A stretch of 64,000 nt of DNA from Acidobacteriota bacterium. GTDB taxonomy: Bacteria > Acidobacteriota > Vicinamibacteria > Fen-336. A program made the position numbers and the translations under genes. Location of the stretch: positions 1 through 64,000 of the forward strand of contig WYBL01000028.1 in assembly GCA_011526565.1 (NCBI GenBank), read 5' to 3'. Below, one piece after another: positions 56,061 through 63,768 of this stretch (its first letter is position 1; each line of letters opens with the position of its first letter). A model generated the notes under the pieces. That model was not told the DNA's origin and made no database searches. It saw only the letters and a program-made list of their open reading frames with translations.

Positions 56061-56958
56061 CCTCGAGCTGCACGAGGTGGCCGCCCGCGTGCTCGAGACC
56101 GCGCAGGGCCTCGCCACGCAGATGGACGAGGCGGCGAGCCAGGCGGCGCGCCTCGCGTCGGCACCCCGGGTCGACGAGGTGCGGCGGGCCGCGGAGCGCC
56201 TGAGCGGCCGCGGGGAAGAACTCGCGGCACTCGCGGAGAGCGAGAGCGAAGCGGCCTCGACGGCCGCGGAGGCAGCGCTCGCGGCCGTGGCCGAGCTGCG
56301 CGAGTCGATCTCCGACGCCCACGAAGAGCTGGAGGGCCGGATCTCCGCGGGAGCCGAGGGTCTCTCCGCGCTCTCCGACACGCTGGCGGAGCAGGCGGCC
56401 GAGGCGGAGCAGGCGGCGCAGCAGGCGAGCCAGGCGGCCGACGTGGTGCGCGCCCGCGCGCTCGAGATCGAGGGCGAGGTGTCCCAGGCGCTGCACGAGG
56501 CGCAGCAGGCGCTCTCCGCGCTGCCGCAGCGGCTCGCCGAGCTGGAGGCCGGGCTCGAGGCCGATCGCGCCGCGCTCGCCGAACGGGTCCAGGCCGAGAC
56601 GGCGGGCCTCGCCGCGGCCGCGCAGCAGCTCGAGTCCGAGGCGGCGCAGGCGCAGGGGGAACTCGAGGCGACCGTGGCCGAGGCCTCGAGCTGGGCGGAG
56701 CAGCGGATCGGCGCGGCGCTCGAGAGCTGTCGCCAGGCCTTCGGGGACCAGATCGCGGACCTGGCCGCTCACGCCGAGCGCTTGAAGAGCGGTCTCGAGG
56801 CCTTGCGCGCCGCCTTGACGCAGGGCGGTGAAGAACTGGGCGCGGGCATCGACGACGTGCGCGAGGGCGTGGCCGACACGAACGCGGGGCTCGAGACGGC
56901 GGTGGGCCTGGTCGACGAGACCCGGGAACTGCTCAACCGCTTCGGCTTCGGGGCTTGA
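56050..56958 (+). CDS. Cluster gene 9: helical coiled-coil protein
   Basis: A 302-residue protein starting at ATG 56050. Very regular heptads: 'DEVRRAAERLSGRGEELAAL', 'QAAEAEQAAQQASQAADVVR', 'LPQRLAELEAGLEADRAALA', 'AHAERLKSGLEALRAALTQG'. It ends 'LVDETRELLNRFGFGA'. It is the last coiled-coil gene before the membrane-hairpin protein, whose GTG start is 17 nt beyond the stop. It may be the rod closest in function to the membrane protein, but there is no direct evidence. Confidence 0.75.
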   Translation: MPSDLELHEVAARVLETAQGLATQMDEAASQAARLASAPRVDEVRRAAERLSGRGEELAALAESESEAASTAAEAALAAVAELRESISDAHEELEGRISAGAEGLSALSDTLAEQAAEAEQAAQQASQAADVVRARALEIEGEVSQALHEAQQALSALPQRLAELEAGLEADRAALAERVQAETAGLAAAAQQLESEAAQAQGELEATVAEASSWAEQRIGAALESCRQAFGDQIADLAAHAERLKSGLEALRAALTQGGEELGAGIDDVREGVADTNAGLETAVGLVDETRELLNRFGFGA

Positions 56959-56975
56959 GCGGGGAGGAGAAGAGA

Positions 56976-58868
56976 GTGGGCGCCACGACGGCTCGGGACC
57001 TGGCTCGCGAGTTCGCGCGCGTCGTGCGCGAGGCGGGGCCGATGTCGGCCACCACGACGCTGCTGCGGGCGGCCGACGAGGTCGTGTCGTGGGCGGAAGC
57101 CTCGACCCTCGACGTCGAGCTGCTGCTCGGTAGCGGTCTGTCCGCCACCGAAGCCACGGCCCTCGCTGCTGCGCTGGCTCCCGGGTTTCCCGCGGACGCC
57201 GTGCGCACGGTCGCGCTGCGGCCGGTCGGCGTGGAGGTCCCCGCGGACACCGGCCCGGGCCTTCGCGCTCGCGTCCGGGCCCTGCTCGGCTCCGGCGCGC
57301 CCCACCGCGCCGGCGATCCGCGGCCGAGCGTGCTGGTGGTCGCCGCCGGCGACGCGACGCTCGACGAGGACGCCCTCGACCAGGTCCAGCGCGCGGCGAC
57401 GGAGCGTCCGCTGGTGCTGCTCGCCGGCTCCACGCCGCAGCCGCTGGCCACGCTGGCCGCCCGCCTCGGCCACGGGCCGTGGCGGATGGAGAGCCTGGAC
57501 CTGTCGGCCGCGCCGGCTCCGCCGCTGACCACCCGCTTCGCGACGGCGCCGTGGGCCGACGCCCGCCCCACGATGACGGCAGCAGCGGCGGCCACGGCCC
57601 TCGACGAGCTGACCCAGGCGCTGCACCTGGCGATCGACGGCGAGCTGCGCGACCTGAAGGTCAAGCGCACCATCGCCGCGCAGCGCGGTCAGCGGCAGCC
57701 GGTCGCGCGCCCGGCCGGCAGCAGCGAGGGGTCGAGCGAGGTCAAGGGGCGGCTCCAGCGGCAGTTCGCCGAGTTCGAGCGCGGCGCCGCCGAGCGGCTG
57801 CAGGACCTGCTGGCCGTGCCCGGCGGCCGCCTGGCCGAGGAGATCGAGCGCGCGCTCGCCGGGCTCACGGACCTGCAGACCGAGGCGCGACAGAGCACGC
57901 TCAGCGCCCGCGTGCCGGAAGCGTTCGAGGCCGAGCTCAACCGCCTGATCCGCGAGCGCATCGCCCGGCACTTCGTCGCCGATGCCACGATCCTCAACGA
58001 CTTCCTCGGCGTCGTCGCGCGCGACCTCGAGCGGCACGTCGCGCAGGCCACAGGCTCGGAGCTGGTGGTACAGCTCGAGCACCTGACCGACGAGCGGGTG
58101 CGGCGGGTGATGGGCCTGGCCGGGACGCTGCAGAGTGCGTACCGCACGGAGCTGCCCAGCACCGGCATCGCGGAGTACGTCTCGGCCGTGCGCCGCGGTC
58201 CGATGATGTTCTTCATGATGATGGCGCTGGTCTTCGGCTCGGCGTTCATGTCGCAGGTGCGCCGCGCGATGGAGGTGTACGTGCCGCTGGTGCTGGTGCT
58301 GATCGCCGGCACCCTCTACGGCTACCACTACAGCGCGCAGAAGCAGGTGGCGGAGGCGTTGGCCAAGGGCCTGGAGGATGCGCGCCAGTCGCTGCGCGGC
58401 GAGCTGAAGCGGCTGTTCTCCGAGATCCAGAAGCAGTGGAGCGCCGTGCTCTCGCAGCACCTCGCGGAACAACTGACCCTGGCCCAGTCCCAGGTCGAGT
58501 CCCTGCTGCGCGAGCCCGGCCGCCGCCCGGCCGAGGCCGGCCTCGACAAGGAGCGCGCCCAGCGCCAGGTTCAGCAGCTCGACCAGGCCGAGAAGCGGCT
58601 GCTGGCGGCCGACAAGGCTCGCGAAGCGGTGGCCTCGGCGATCACCCAGTGGCGGGCCGAGCTGCGCCGGCAGGGGACCGCCGTCGCCCGCCCGGCTCCC
58701 GCCGCGCCGCCGCCGGCCAGGACCACGGCCGTGCCGGCAACCGCGGCCCCCGCCGCGCCGGCCGCTGTGGCGCGCCCCGCGCTGCCGCCGCGCCCCGCGC
58801 TGGCGCCCCGCGAGCGGCCGGCCCTGCCCCCGCGCGAGAAGCCGCAGTTGCCGCGGCGTCCGGTCTGA
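56976..58868 (+). CDS. Cluster gene 10: membrane-hairpin protein, dynamin-like without a P-loop
   Basis: A 630-residue protein. GTG 56976 is preferred because GGAGGAG (56963-56969) ends 6 nt before it; a TTG at 56955 in the same frame overlaps the previous stop. The N-terminal 200 residues have an alternating beta/alpha pattern ('PSVLVVAAGDATLDEDALDQ', 'ERPLVLLAGSTPQPLATLAA') that resembles the later part of a GTPase domain, but no GxxxxGK[ST] or NKxD is present. A long helical stalk (about 215-400) follows, then two close hydrophobic helices (about 408-424 and 433-452), a second helical segment, and a Pro/Ala-rich tail of about 70 residues with PPRPAL/PPREKP motifs. Stalk-hairpin-stalk order is that of mitofusin or bacterial dynamin-like proteins. 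Enzymatic activity is doubtful. Confidence 0.65.
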   Translation: MGATTARDLAREFARVVREAGPMSATTTLLRAADEVVSWAEASTLDVELLLGSGLSATEATALAAALAPGFPADAVRTVALRPVGVEVPADTGPGLRARVRALLGSGAPHRAGDPRPSVLVVAAGDATLDEDALDQVQRAATERPLVLLAGSTPQPLATLAARLGHGPWRMESLDLSAAPAPPLTTRFATAPWADARPTMTAAAAATALDELTQALHLAIDGELRDLKVKRTIAAQRGQRQPVARPAGSSEGSSEVKGRLQRQFAEFERGAAERLQDLLAVPGGRLAEEIERALAGLTDLQTEARQSTLSARVPEAFEAELNRLIRERIARHFVADATILNDFLGVVARDLERHVAQATGSELVVQLEHLTDERVRRVMGLAGTLQSAYRTELPSTGIAEYVSAVRRGPMMFFMMMALVFGSAFMSQVRRAMEVYVPLVLVLIAGTLYGYHYSAQKQVAEALAKGLEDARQSLRGELKRLFSEIQKQWSAVLSQHLAEQLTLAQSQVESLLREPGRRPAEAGLDKERAQRQVQQLDQAEKRLLAADKAREAVASAITQWRAELRRQGTAVARPAPAAPPPARTTAVPATAAPAAPAAVARPALPPRPALAPRERPALPPREKPQLPRRPV

Positions 58869-58871
58869 ACG

Positions 58872-60395
58872 ATGCGCTTCGGAATCGACCTCGGCACCAC
58901 GTTCTCGGCGGTCTCGCGGCTGGGCGGCGAAGGCCTGCCCTTGCTGGTGCCCGATCACGCCGACCCTTCCGAGTGCTTCACCCCGTCGGTCGTGCACCTC
59001 TCCGCGGCCGGAGCCTTCGTCGGCACCGTCGCCGAGTCGATGCTCGAGCAGGACCCCGAGCTGCAGGCGATCCGCTTCTTCAAGCGCAACCTCGGCGACC
59101 CGCGACCGATCTGGTACGGCGACGGCGGCGAGCCGTGGCTGGCCGAAGGCGTCGCGTCGCTGGTGCTGCGCAAGCTGCGACACGACGCCGAGCAGCACAC
59201 CCTCGCCGACTTCACCGGCGCCGTGATCACGGTTCCGGCCCACTTCACGGACTCGCAGCGCGCGGCGGTGCTGGCGGCCGCGGCGCTGGCCGACACGCCG
59301 GTCCTGGGCCTCGTCGAGGAGCCGGTGGCGGCGGCGCTGCACTACACCACGCTGTCGGGCCAGCCCGAGGAGGTGGTGCTCGTCTACGACTTCGGTGGCG
59401 GCACCTTCGACGCCACCCTGATGTCGATGGACGCTCGCGGCGTCTACGTGCTGTCGAAGACCGGCCTGACCGAACTCGGCGGCAAGGAGCTCGACGAGGC
59501 CGTCGGCGAGATGGTGCTCGCGCAGTTCCAGGCCGTGGTCCCCGGCGGCGTCAAGCTCGGGGCGCGCACCCTGCTCGACCTGCGCCGGGTCAGCGAGGAG
59601 CTGAAGATCGAGCTGTGCCTCCCGGGCCGCTCGCGGGCGCGCCGGCTGGTCCTGCTGGGCGGCCACGCGGTCGAGGTGGAGATCGCGCGGCGTGACTTCG
59701 AGCGCGCCATCGCCACCTACGTCGACCAGACCGAGGCCGAGCTGCTGCGCTGCGTCGAAGAAGCGGCGCTGCGTGTCGCGGACGTCGGCAGCGTCCTGAT
59801 GGTGGGCGGTTCGTCCCTGGTTCCCCTGGTCGAGGCGCGGCTGCGCGCGCGCTTCAGTCGGCCCGGGCAGCGGGTGCTGTTCCACGAGCCGAGTCGCTCG
59901 GTCGCCTACGGCGCGTCGCTGCACGCCGCCCAGCTCGCCGGCGAGGCCTCCGCCCACGGGCTGCCGCCCGAGCTGCGGGGCGTCAGCGGCTACGGCGTCG
60001 GCGTGCGCACCGTCGGCGCCGGCGACCGCGTGGTGATCGATCCGCTGATCAAGAAGAACATGCCGCTGCCGTGCCGGGTCCGCAAGACCTACTACACGAC
60101 GCGGCCGGACCAGGTGCGGATGCTGCTCGACTTCGTGCAGTACCGCGACGAACAACGCCCGACGCCGCTGGGCCGGCTGGCCATCGGACCGCTCGCCAGC
60201 CCGCGCGTCAACTACCCGATCGAGGTGACGGTGGAGCATCGCGAGGACGGAACCATCGCCCTCCAGGCCTACGACGCGCAGAGCGGCCAGGAGCTGGAGC
60301 AGGTGTTCACCCGCGGCGAAGACCGCGGCGGTGCCAGCCTGGCCCAGCAGCGGGCGCTGGTGCGCTCGCGCGTCGTCAACAACGTGATCGCATGA
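58872..60395 (+). CDS. Cluster gene 11: short Hsp70/DnaK-family ATPase
   Basis: A 507-residue protein starting at ATG 58872. The actin-fold ATPase domain (1-370) is complete: phosphate-1 GIDLGTTFS (residues 4-12), phosphate-2 DFGGGTFD (173-180) and adenosine motif VGGSSLVP (311-318). The remaining 135 residues give a short beta-rich part ('GVGVRTVGAGDRVVIDPLIK', 'YPIEVTVEHREDGTIALQAY'), like a reduced substrate-binding sandwich, and there is no helical lid or EEVD-type tail. Canonical DnaK has about 640 residues, so this is a specialised paralogue. GrpE and a normal DnaJ are not adjacent. Three nt separate it from the hairpin protein and its stop overlaps the next start. Confidence 0.9.
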   Translation: MRFGIDLGTTFSAVSRLGGEGLPLLVPDHADPSECFTPSVVHLSAAGAFVGTVAESMLEQDPELQAIRFFKRNLGDPRPIWYGDGGEPWLAEGVASLVLRKLRHDAEQHTLADFTGAVITVPAHFTDSQRAAVLAAAALADTPVLGLVEEPVAAALHYTTLSGQPEEVVLVYDFGGGTFDATLMSMDARGVYVLSKTGLTELGGKELDEAVGEMVLAQFQAVVPGGVKLGARTLLDLRRVSEELKIELCLPGRSRARRLVLLGGHAVEVEIARRDFERAIATYVDQTEAELLRCVEEAALRVADVGSVLMVGGSSLVPLVEARLRARFSRPGQRVLFHEPSRSVAYGASLHAAQLAGEASAHGLPPELRGVSGYGVGVRTVGAGDRVVIDPLIKKNMPLPCRVRKTYYTTRPDQVRMLLDFVQYRDEQRPTPLGRLAIGPLASPRVNYPIEVTVEHREDGTIALQAYDAQSGQELEQVFTRGEDRGGASLAQQRALVRSRVVNNVIA

Positions 60396-60880
60396 GGACC
60401 CGCAACCACCGGCTCGCCGCCGCCGCCACCAGCGCCGCCCTGCTGGTGCTGGTGTTCTTCGCGCACGGGCGCTTCCGCGAGGCCCGCCATGCCGTGGAAC
60501 AGCGACAGGCGGAGGTCGCGGCGATCCAGCAGCAGAACGCCGTGCTGGCCCGCAGCGCGGCGCTCGTGCGCCAGGCCCGCTTCCGGGTCAAGGCCGAGAC
60601 GCCGGGCACGCTGCTGTCGATCGGCGCCGTCCACCTCGACGAAGCGGGCCAGCCGCAGGTGTTCCAGACGTCGGCCTGCGGCGACTGGCCCGGTGAGAGC
60701 TACGGCGCCGGCAGCCTCGACCTGTCGGTCTCGACCCCCGAGTGTTCGTGGGCCGGCCAGGTCGCGTTCTACGTCGTGCAGTTCCGCTCGCAGCACCCGC
60801 ACTACCCGCGGCCGATCACGCTGCTCGGCTCGTGGAGCAACCCCACCCACGTCAGCGACAACGTCGTGAGGCTGCCGTGA
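60392..60880 (+). CDS. Cluster gene 12: single-pass membrane protein with extracytoplasmic Cys-pair domain
   Basis: A 162-residue protein starting at ATG 60392 in an ATGA overlap. A basic N-terminus (MRTRNHR) and one membrane helix (about 8-25) are followed by a short coiled coil (about 29-60) and a beta-rich domain of about 95 residues with two cysteines (SACGDW and PECSW). The domain should lie in the periplasm and may be disulfide-bonded. A similar Cys-containing segment follows the membrane helix of the next protein. No known family recognised. Confidence 0.75.
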   Translation: MRTRNHRLAAAATSAALLVLVFFAHGRFREARHAVEQRQAEVAAIQQQNAVLARSAALVRQARFRVKAETPGTLLSIGAVHLDEAGQPQVFQTSACGDWPGESYGAGSLDLSVSTPECSWAGQVAFYVVQFRSQHPHYPRPITLLGSWSNPTHVSDNVVRLP

Positions 60881-61971
60881 GCGCCCCCGCACTGCGCCTG
60901 GTCGGCGCCCACGGCCCGGTCGAAATCCGCGACCGCGCGCTGCTCGGCCGCGACGAGACCTGCGACGTCGTGCTGGCGGACCGCTCGATCTCGCGGCGCC
61001 ACGCGGCGGTCGAGTGGGACGGCGAGCGCTGGATCATCCAGGACCTCGACAGCGCCAACGGCGTCTTCGTGCAGAAGCGGCGCGTCAAGGCCGCCGAGCT
61101 CAACAGCGGCTCCGACCTGCTGCTCGGCAGCCTGACGTTCCGCGTCGAGATCGAGGTCAGCCAGCCGGAGGACGACCCCGGCGCGACGCGGCTGACGTTG
61201 CGGCCCAACCTGACGGTGGCGCCGCGGATCACGCCGGCCGCAGCGCCGGAGCCGGCGGCGGTCGCGCCCGTCGCGTCTCTCGCCGAGGCGGACGACGCGC
61301 CGGCCGGCGCCGGCGGCGCGCTGCCCGAACTGGCCCACGACGACGCCGCGGACCTGCCGGCAGCGCAGCCCGTGTTGTCGGTGGAAGCCCTGGCCGAACC
61401 CGCCCGCCCGTCGCCCGCCCGCACCGTCGCCCCGGCGGCGGCCGGCGGCGGCGCGGCGCCGTCGCCGGTGTTCCTCGCCTGGTTCGTCCCCAACGTGCTG
61501 CTCGCGGCCCTCGCCCTCTACTTCGTGCTGGCCGCGCAGAAGAGCGGGGGGGAACGCGCGGCGATCGAGGCCGAGGCGGAGAAGGCCGGCGCCGAGCGCA
61601 GCGCCCACATGGCTGCCGGCGCGGCCCTCGCGGAGGGGGCGCCGGAGGCGCTCGTGTTGTGCAATGGCGGCAGTGCTCCCGTGCACCTCGCCTGGCTCGG
61701 CGCCCTCTATCGCCAGGGCGACGAGTCGATCCGCAACTTCAACAGCGATTACTGCCCGGACGAGAAGCTGCCGACGCTGGCCCCCGGCGCCAGCATCCGC
61801 TTCCGCTCGACGCGCGAGCGCCCCGCCGAGTGCCGCTGGGACGGCGCGCGGCCGCTGGCCGTCGCCTGGCGCCCGAGCGGCACCGAGGCCGGATTCCGGC
61901 TGGTGCGCCTCGCCGAACTGCAGGGGCGCTGCCTCGACGTGTCGCAGGGGAGGCTGGAGGAGCCCCGATGA
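60877..61971 (+). CDS. Cluster gene 13: FHA domain protein with transmembrane helix
   Basis: A 364-residue protein starting at GTG 60877 in a GTGA overlap. The FHA domain is at about 5-95 with LLGRDETCDVVL, the SISRRH serine-histidine motif and SANGVFV, so the phosphothreonine-binding residues are all present. An acidic Ala/Pro-rich linker follows, then one membrane helix (about 195-217, 'FLAWFVPNVLLAALALYFVL') and an extracytoplasmic helical and beta region with four cysteines ('LVLCNGG', 'DYCPDEK', 'AECRWDG', 'GRCLDVS'). It can connect a cytoplasmic phospho-signal to the periplasm. Confidence 0.88.
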   Translation: MSAPALRLVGAHGPVEIRDRALLGRDETCDVVLADRSISRRHAAVEWDGERWIIQDLDSANGVFVQKRRVKAAELNSGSDLLLGSLTFRVEIEVSQPEDDPGATRLTLRPNLTVAPRITPAAAPEPAAVAPVASLAEADDAPAGAGGALPELAHDDAADLPAAQPVLSVEALAEPARPSPARTVAPAAAGGGAAPSPVFLAWFVPNVLLAALALYFVLAAQKSGGERAAIEAEAEKAGAERSAHMAAGAALAEGAPEALVLCNGGSAPVHLAWLGALYRQGDESIRNFNSDYCPDEKLPTLAPGASIRFRSTRERPAECRWDGARPLAVAWRPSGTEAGFRLVRLAELQGRCLDVSQGRLEEPR

Positions 61972-63071
61972 AGAACTTCACCGCCGTGGCGATCCTCACC
62001 CTGGTGGCCTGCTCCGCGCACGGCCAGGTGCTGCCGCCCCCGGTCGCGCCGAAGCCCGCGCCCACCCCGCGCGGCGGCGCCGAGCGCAGCCGCGCCCCGC
62101 TGGCGTCGCTGCTGCTGCACGCCGAGGTCTCGTGCACCGTCGAGGTCGACGGCAAGCCGACGGGGGCGCTGGAGGCCTTCGTGCCGCGCAGCGTGCCGGT
62201 GACGCTCGGCGAGCGCCTGGTCACGGCCGCGACGGCGGACGGCCGGCGCTTCGTCGAGAAGGTCGACGTCGGCTCGGCCGGTCAGAAAGTCGTGATGATC
62301 CGCTTCGAGGCGGCACGGCCCGTGGGGCCGCCGCCGGTCCCCGACGCGGTGTTCGACGAGGCCCTCGGCCGCGCCTGGCTGGCCTTCGAGGGCTTCGAGG
62401 CGGCGTCGCGCTATCGCGAACGGGTGCTGGCCGCGCGCAACGGCTTCCGCGACCTCACCGTCAACCAGGCCCTCTACAACGCGATGCAGGCGGTGCTGAT
62501 GGCGGCCAAGCCGCTCGAGGCGATGACCTCGGCCGACGCGGGACGGACCCGGATCAAGGACGAGGTGCTGCGCGCGACGGCGGCCGTCAAGCAGCACACG
62601 GAGCTGATGGCGAAGGCGATCACGGCGGCCCAGAAGAACAAGAAGTGGCTGGGCGAAGGCCAGGACCTGCGCGCCCAGGCCGAAGCGCTCGAGCCCGCCA
62701 CCCGGCTCTCGCCCGGCGTGCTCGACACGCTGCGCGAGTCGGCCGCGTTCCGCAGCGCCATCCCCTTCGAGCGCCAGCTCGTGCTCGGCCTCGCAGCCGA
62801 CCCGCGCGACTTCGACCTCGGAGCCACCCCGCTGCCGAGTTCCCCGCTCACGCTGCTGGCGATCCAGCCGGGCGGGGTCGCCGAGCAGCTCGGGCTGAAG
62901 GCGGGCGATCGCCTGCTCTCCGGGGGCGGCGCGCCGTTCCAGTCGCTGTGGGATCTGAAGCTCTACCTGCGGGAGCAGAGCCCGGGTACCAAGGCCCCGC
63001 TCGTGTTCGAGCGCGGGGGCAAGGTGCAGCAGCGCGAGGTCAAGGTGCCGGCGTTGCCGGGACCGGGCTAG
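61968..63071 (+). CDS. Cluster gene 14: secreted PEGA-like/PDZ protein
   Basis: A 367-residue protein starting at ATG 61968 in an ATGA overlap. The signal peptide is about residues 1-20 (MKNFTAVAILTLVACSAHGQ; a lipobox is possible around 'TLVACS'). Residues about 45-110 form a PEGA-like beta domain ('CTVEVDGKPTGALEAFVPRS'), 120-260 are helical, and 285-365 form a PDZ domain ('LLAIQPGGVAEQLGLKAGDR', 'LWDLKLYLREQSPG'). No protease domain is present. It is an exported adaptor that could bind the outside parts of the two preceding membrane proteins (inference). Confidence 0.82.
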   Translation: MKNFTAVAILTLVACSAHGQVLPPPVAPKPAPTPRGGAERSRAPLASLLLHAEVSCTVEVDGKPTGALEAFVPRSVPVTLGERLVTAATADGRRFVEKVDVGSAGQKVVMIRFEAARPVGPPPVPDAVFDEALGRAWLAFEGFEAASRYRERVLAARNGFRDLTVNQALYNAMQAVLMAAKPLEAMTSADAGRTRIKDEVLRATAAVKQHTELMAKAITAAQKNKKWLGEGQDLRAQAEALEPATRLSPGVLDTLRESAAFRSAIPFERQLVLGLAADPRDFDLGATPLPSSPLTLLAIQPGGVAEQLGLKAGDRLLSGGGAPFQSLWDLKLYLREQSPGTKAPLVFERGGKVQQREVKVPALPGPG

Positions 63072-63074
63072 ATT
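63069..63074 (+). promoter_or_regulatory. Possible internal -10 element (TAGATT)
   Basis: TAGATT includes the stop codon of cluster gene 14 and ends 6 nt before ATG 63081. An internal, nearly leaderless promoter for the FHA/J-like gene is possible. The spacing is at the short end. Confidence 0.3.
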
Positions 63075-63080
63075 CACCTC

Positions 63081-63716
63081 ATGCTCCAGCTCTTCCTCGT
63101 GCCCGCTGCCGGCGACGCAATCGAGATCACCACCGACCGGGCGGCCGTCGGACGCCGCGAGACCTGCGAGGTCCACGTCGCGGATCGTTCCGCGTCGCGC
63201 AACCACGCCCGCCTCGAGCGGCGCGACGACGGCTGGTACGTGATCGACGAGGGCAGCGCCAACGGCACCTTCGTCGACGGCACCCAGGTCACGGAGGCGA
63301 AGCTCGCGGCGGGGGCCGAGGTCCAGTTCGGCGACGTCGGCTACCGGGTCGAACTGCGCGAGGACCAGGCGGTCGTGGAGACGGTGCAGATGGCCGTGCC
63401 GCGCGGGCTGCGCTTCGACGAGCCGGGCCGGCGCCCGAAGGCGGCGCCCGCCCCGCTGCCGGCGGAGTCCCCGACGATCCGCGCGCGGCCGGCCGCGGGG
63501 TCGGCGATGACGCAGGAGGCCGCGCGCGAGCAGCTCGGCCTTCCGCCCGGCGCCTCGGTGGCCGACGGCCGGCGCCGCTACGAGCAGATCTTCAACGACT
63601 ACCAGGTCCGGGTCACCAATGCCCCGACCGCCGCCCTGCGGCGGATGTACCAGCGCAACCTCAACGAGTTGAAGCAGGCGTTCGAGACCCTGTTTCCAGG
63701 GCAAGCCTTGCCGTGA
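63081..63716 (+). CDS. Cluster gene 15: FHA protein with J-domain-like C-terminus lacking HPD
   Basis: A 211-residue soluble protein starting at ATG 63081. The FHA domain (about 5-95) has VGRRETCEVHV, SASRNH and SANGTFV. A Pro/Ala linker leads to a C-terminal helical domain (about 142-207): 'AREQLGLPPGASVADGRRRY', a loop with TNAPT, then 'YQRNLNELKQAFETLF'. The LGL-x3-AS start, RRY helix and LKQAFETL last helix follow the layout of J-domains, but the HPD tripeptide in the loop is missing. In a cluster with an Hsp70 paralogue this looks like a dedicated partner with an altered contact. The J-like reading is inference from pattern only. Confidence 0.78.
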   Translation: MLQLFLVPAAGDAIEITTDRAAVGRRETCEVHVADRSASRNHARLERRDDGWYVIDEGSANGTFVDGTQVTEAKLAAGAEVQFGDVGYRVELREDQAVVETVQMAVPRGLRFDEPGRRPKAAPAPLPAESPTIRARPAAGSAMTQEAAREQLGLPPGASVADGRRRYEQIFNDYQVRVTNAPTAALRRMYQRNLNELKQAFETLFPGQALP

Positions 63717-63753
63717 GCCCGCGCGCGGACACCGTCCTGGTGGCCAGCCGCCG

Positions 63754-63759
63754 TAGACT
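63754..63759 (+). promoter_or_regulatory. Probable -10 element (TAGACT), near-leaderless start
   Basis: TAGACT ends 9 nt before ATG 63769 of the ECF sigma factor gene. No Shine-Dalgarno between them. Confidence 0.45.
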
Positions 63760-63768
63760 GGTGGCGCA

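Noticed and set aside
56976..57700. A GTPase P-loop was looked for in the membrane-hairpin protein.
   Set aside because: No GxxxxGK[ST] and no NKxD in any position. I therefore call it dynamin-like in layout only.
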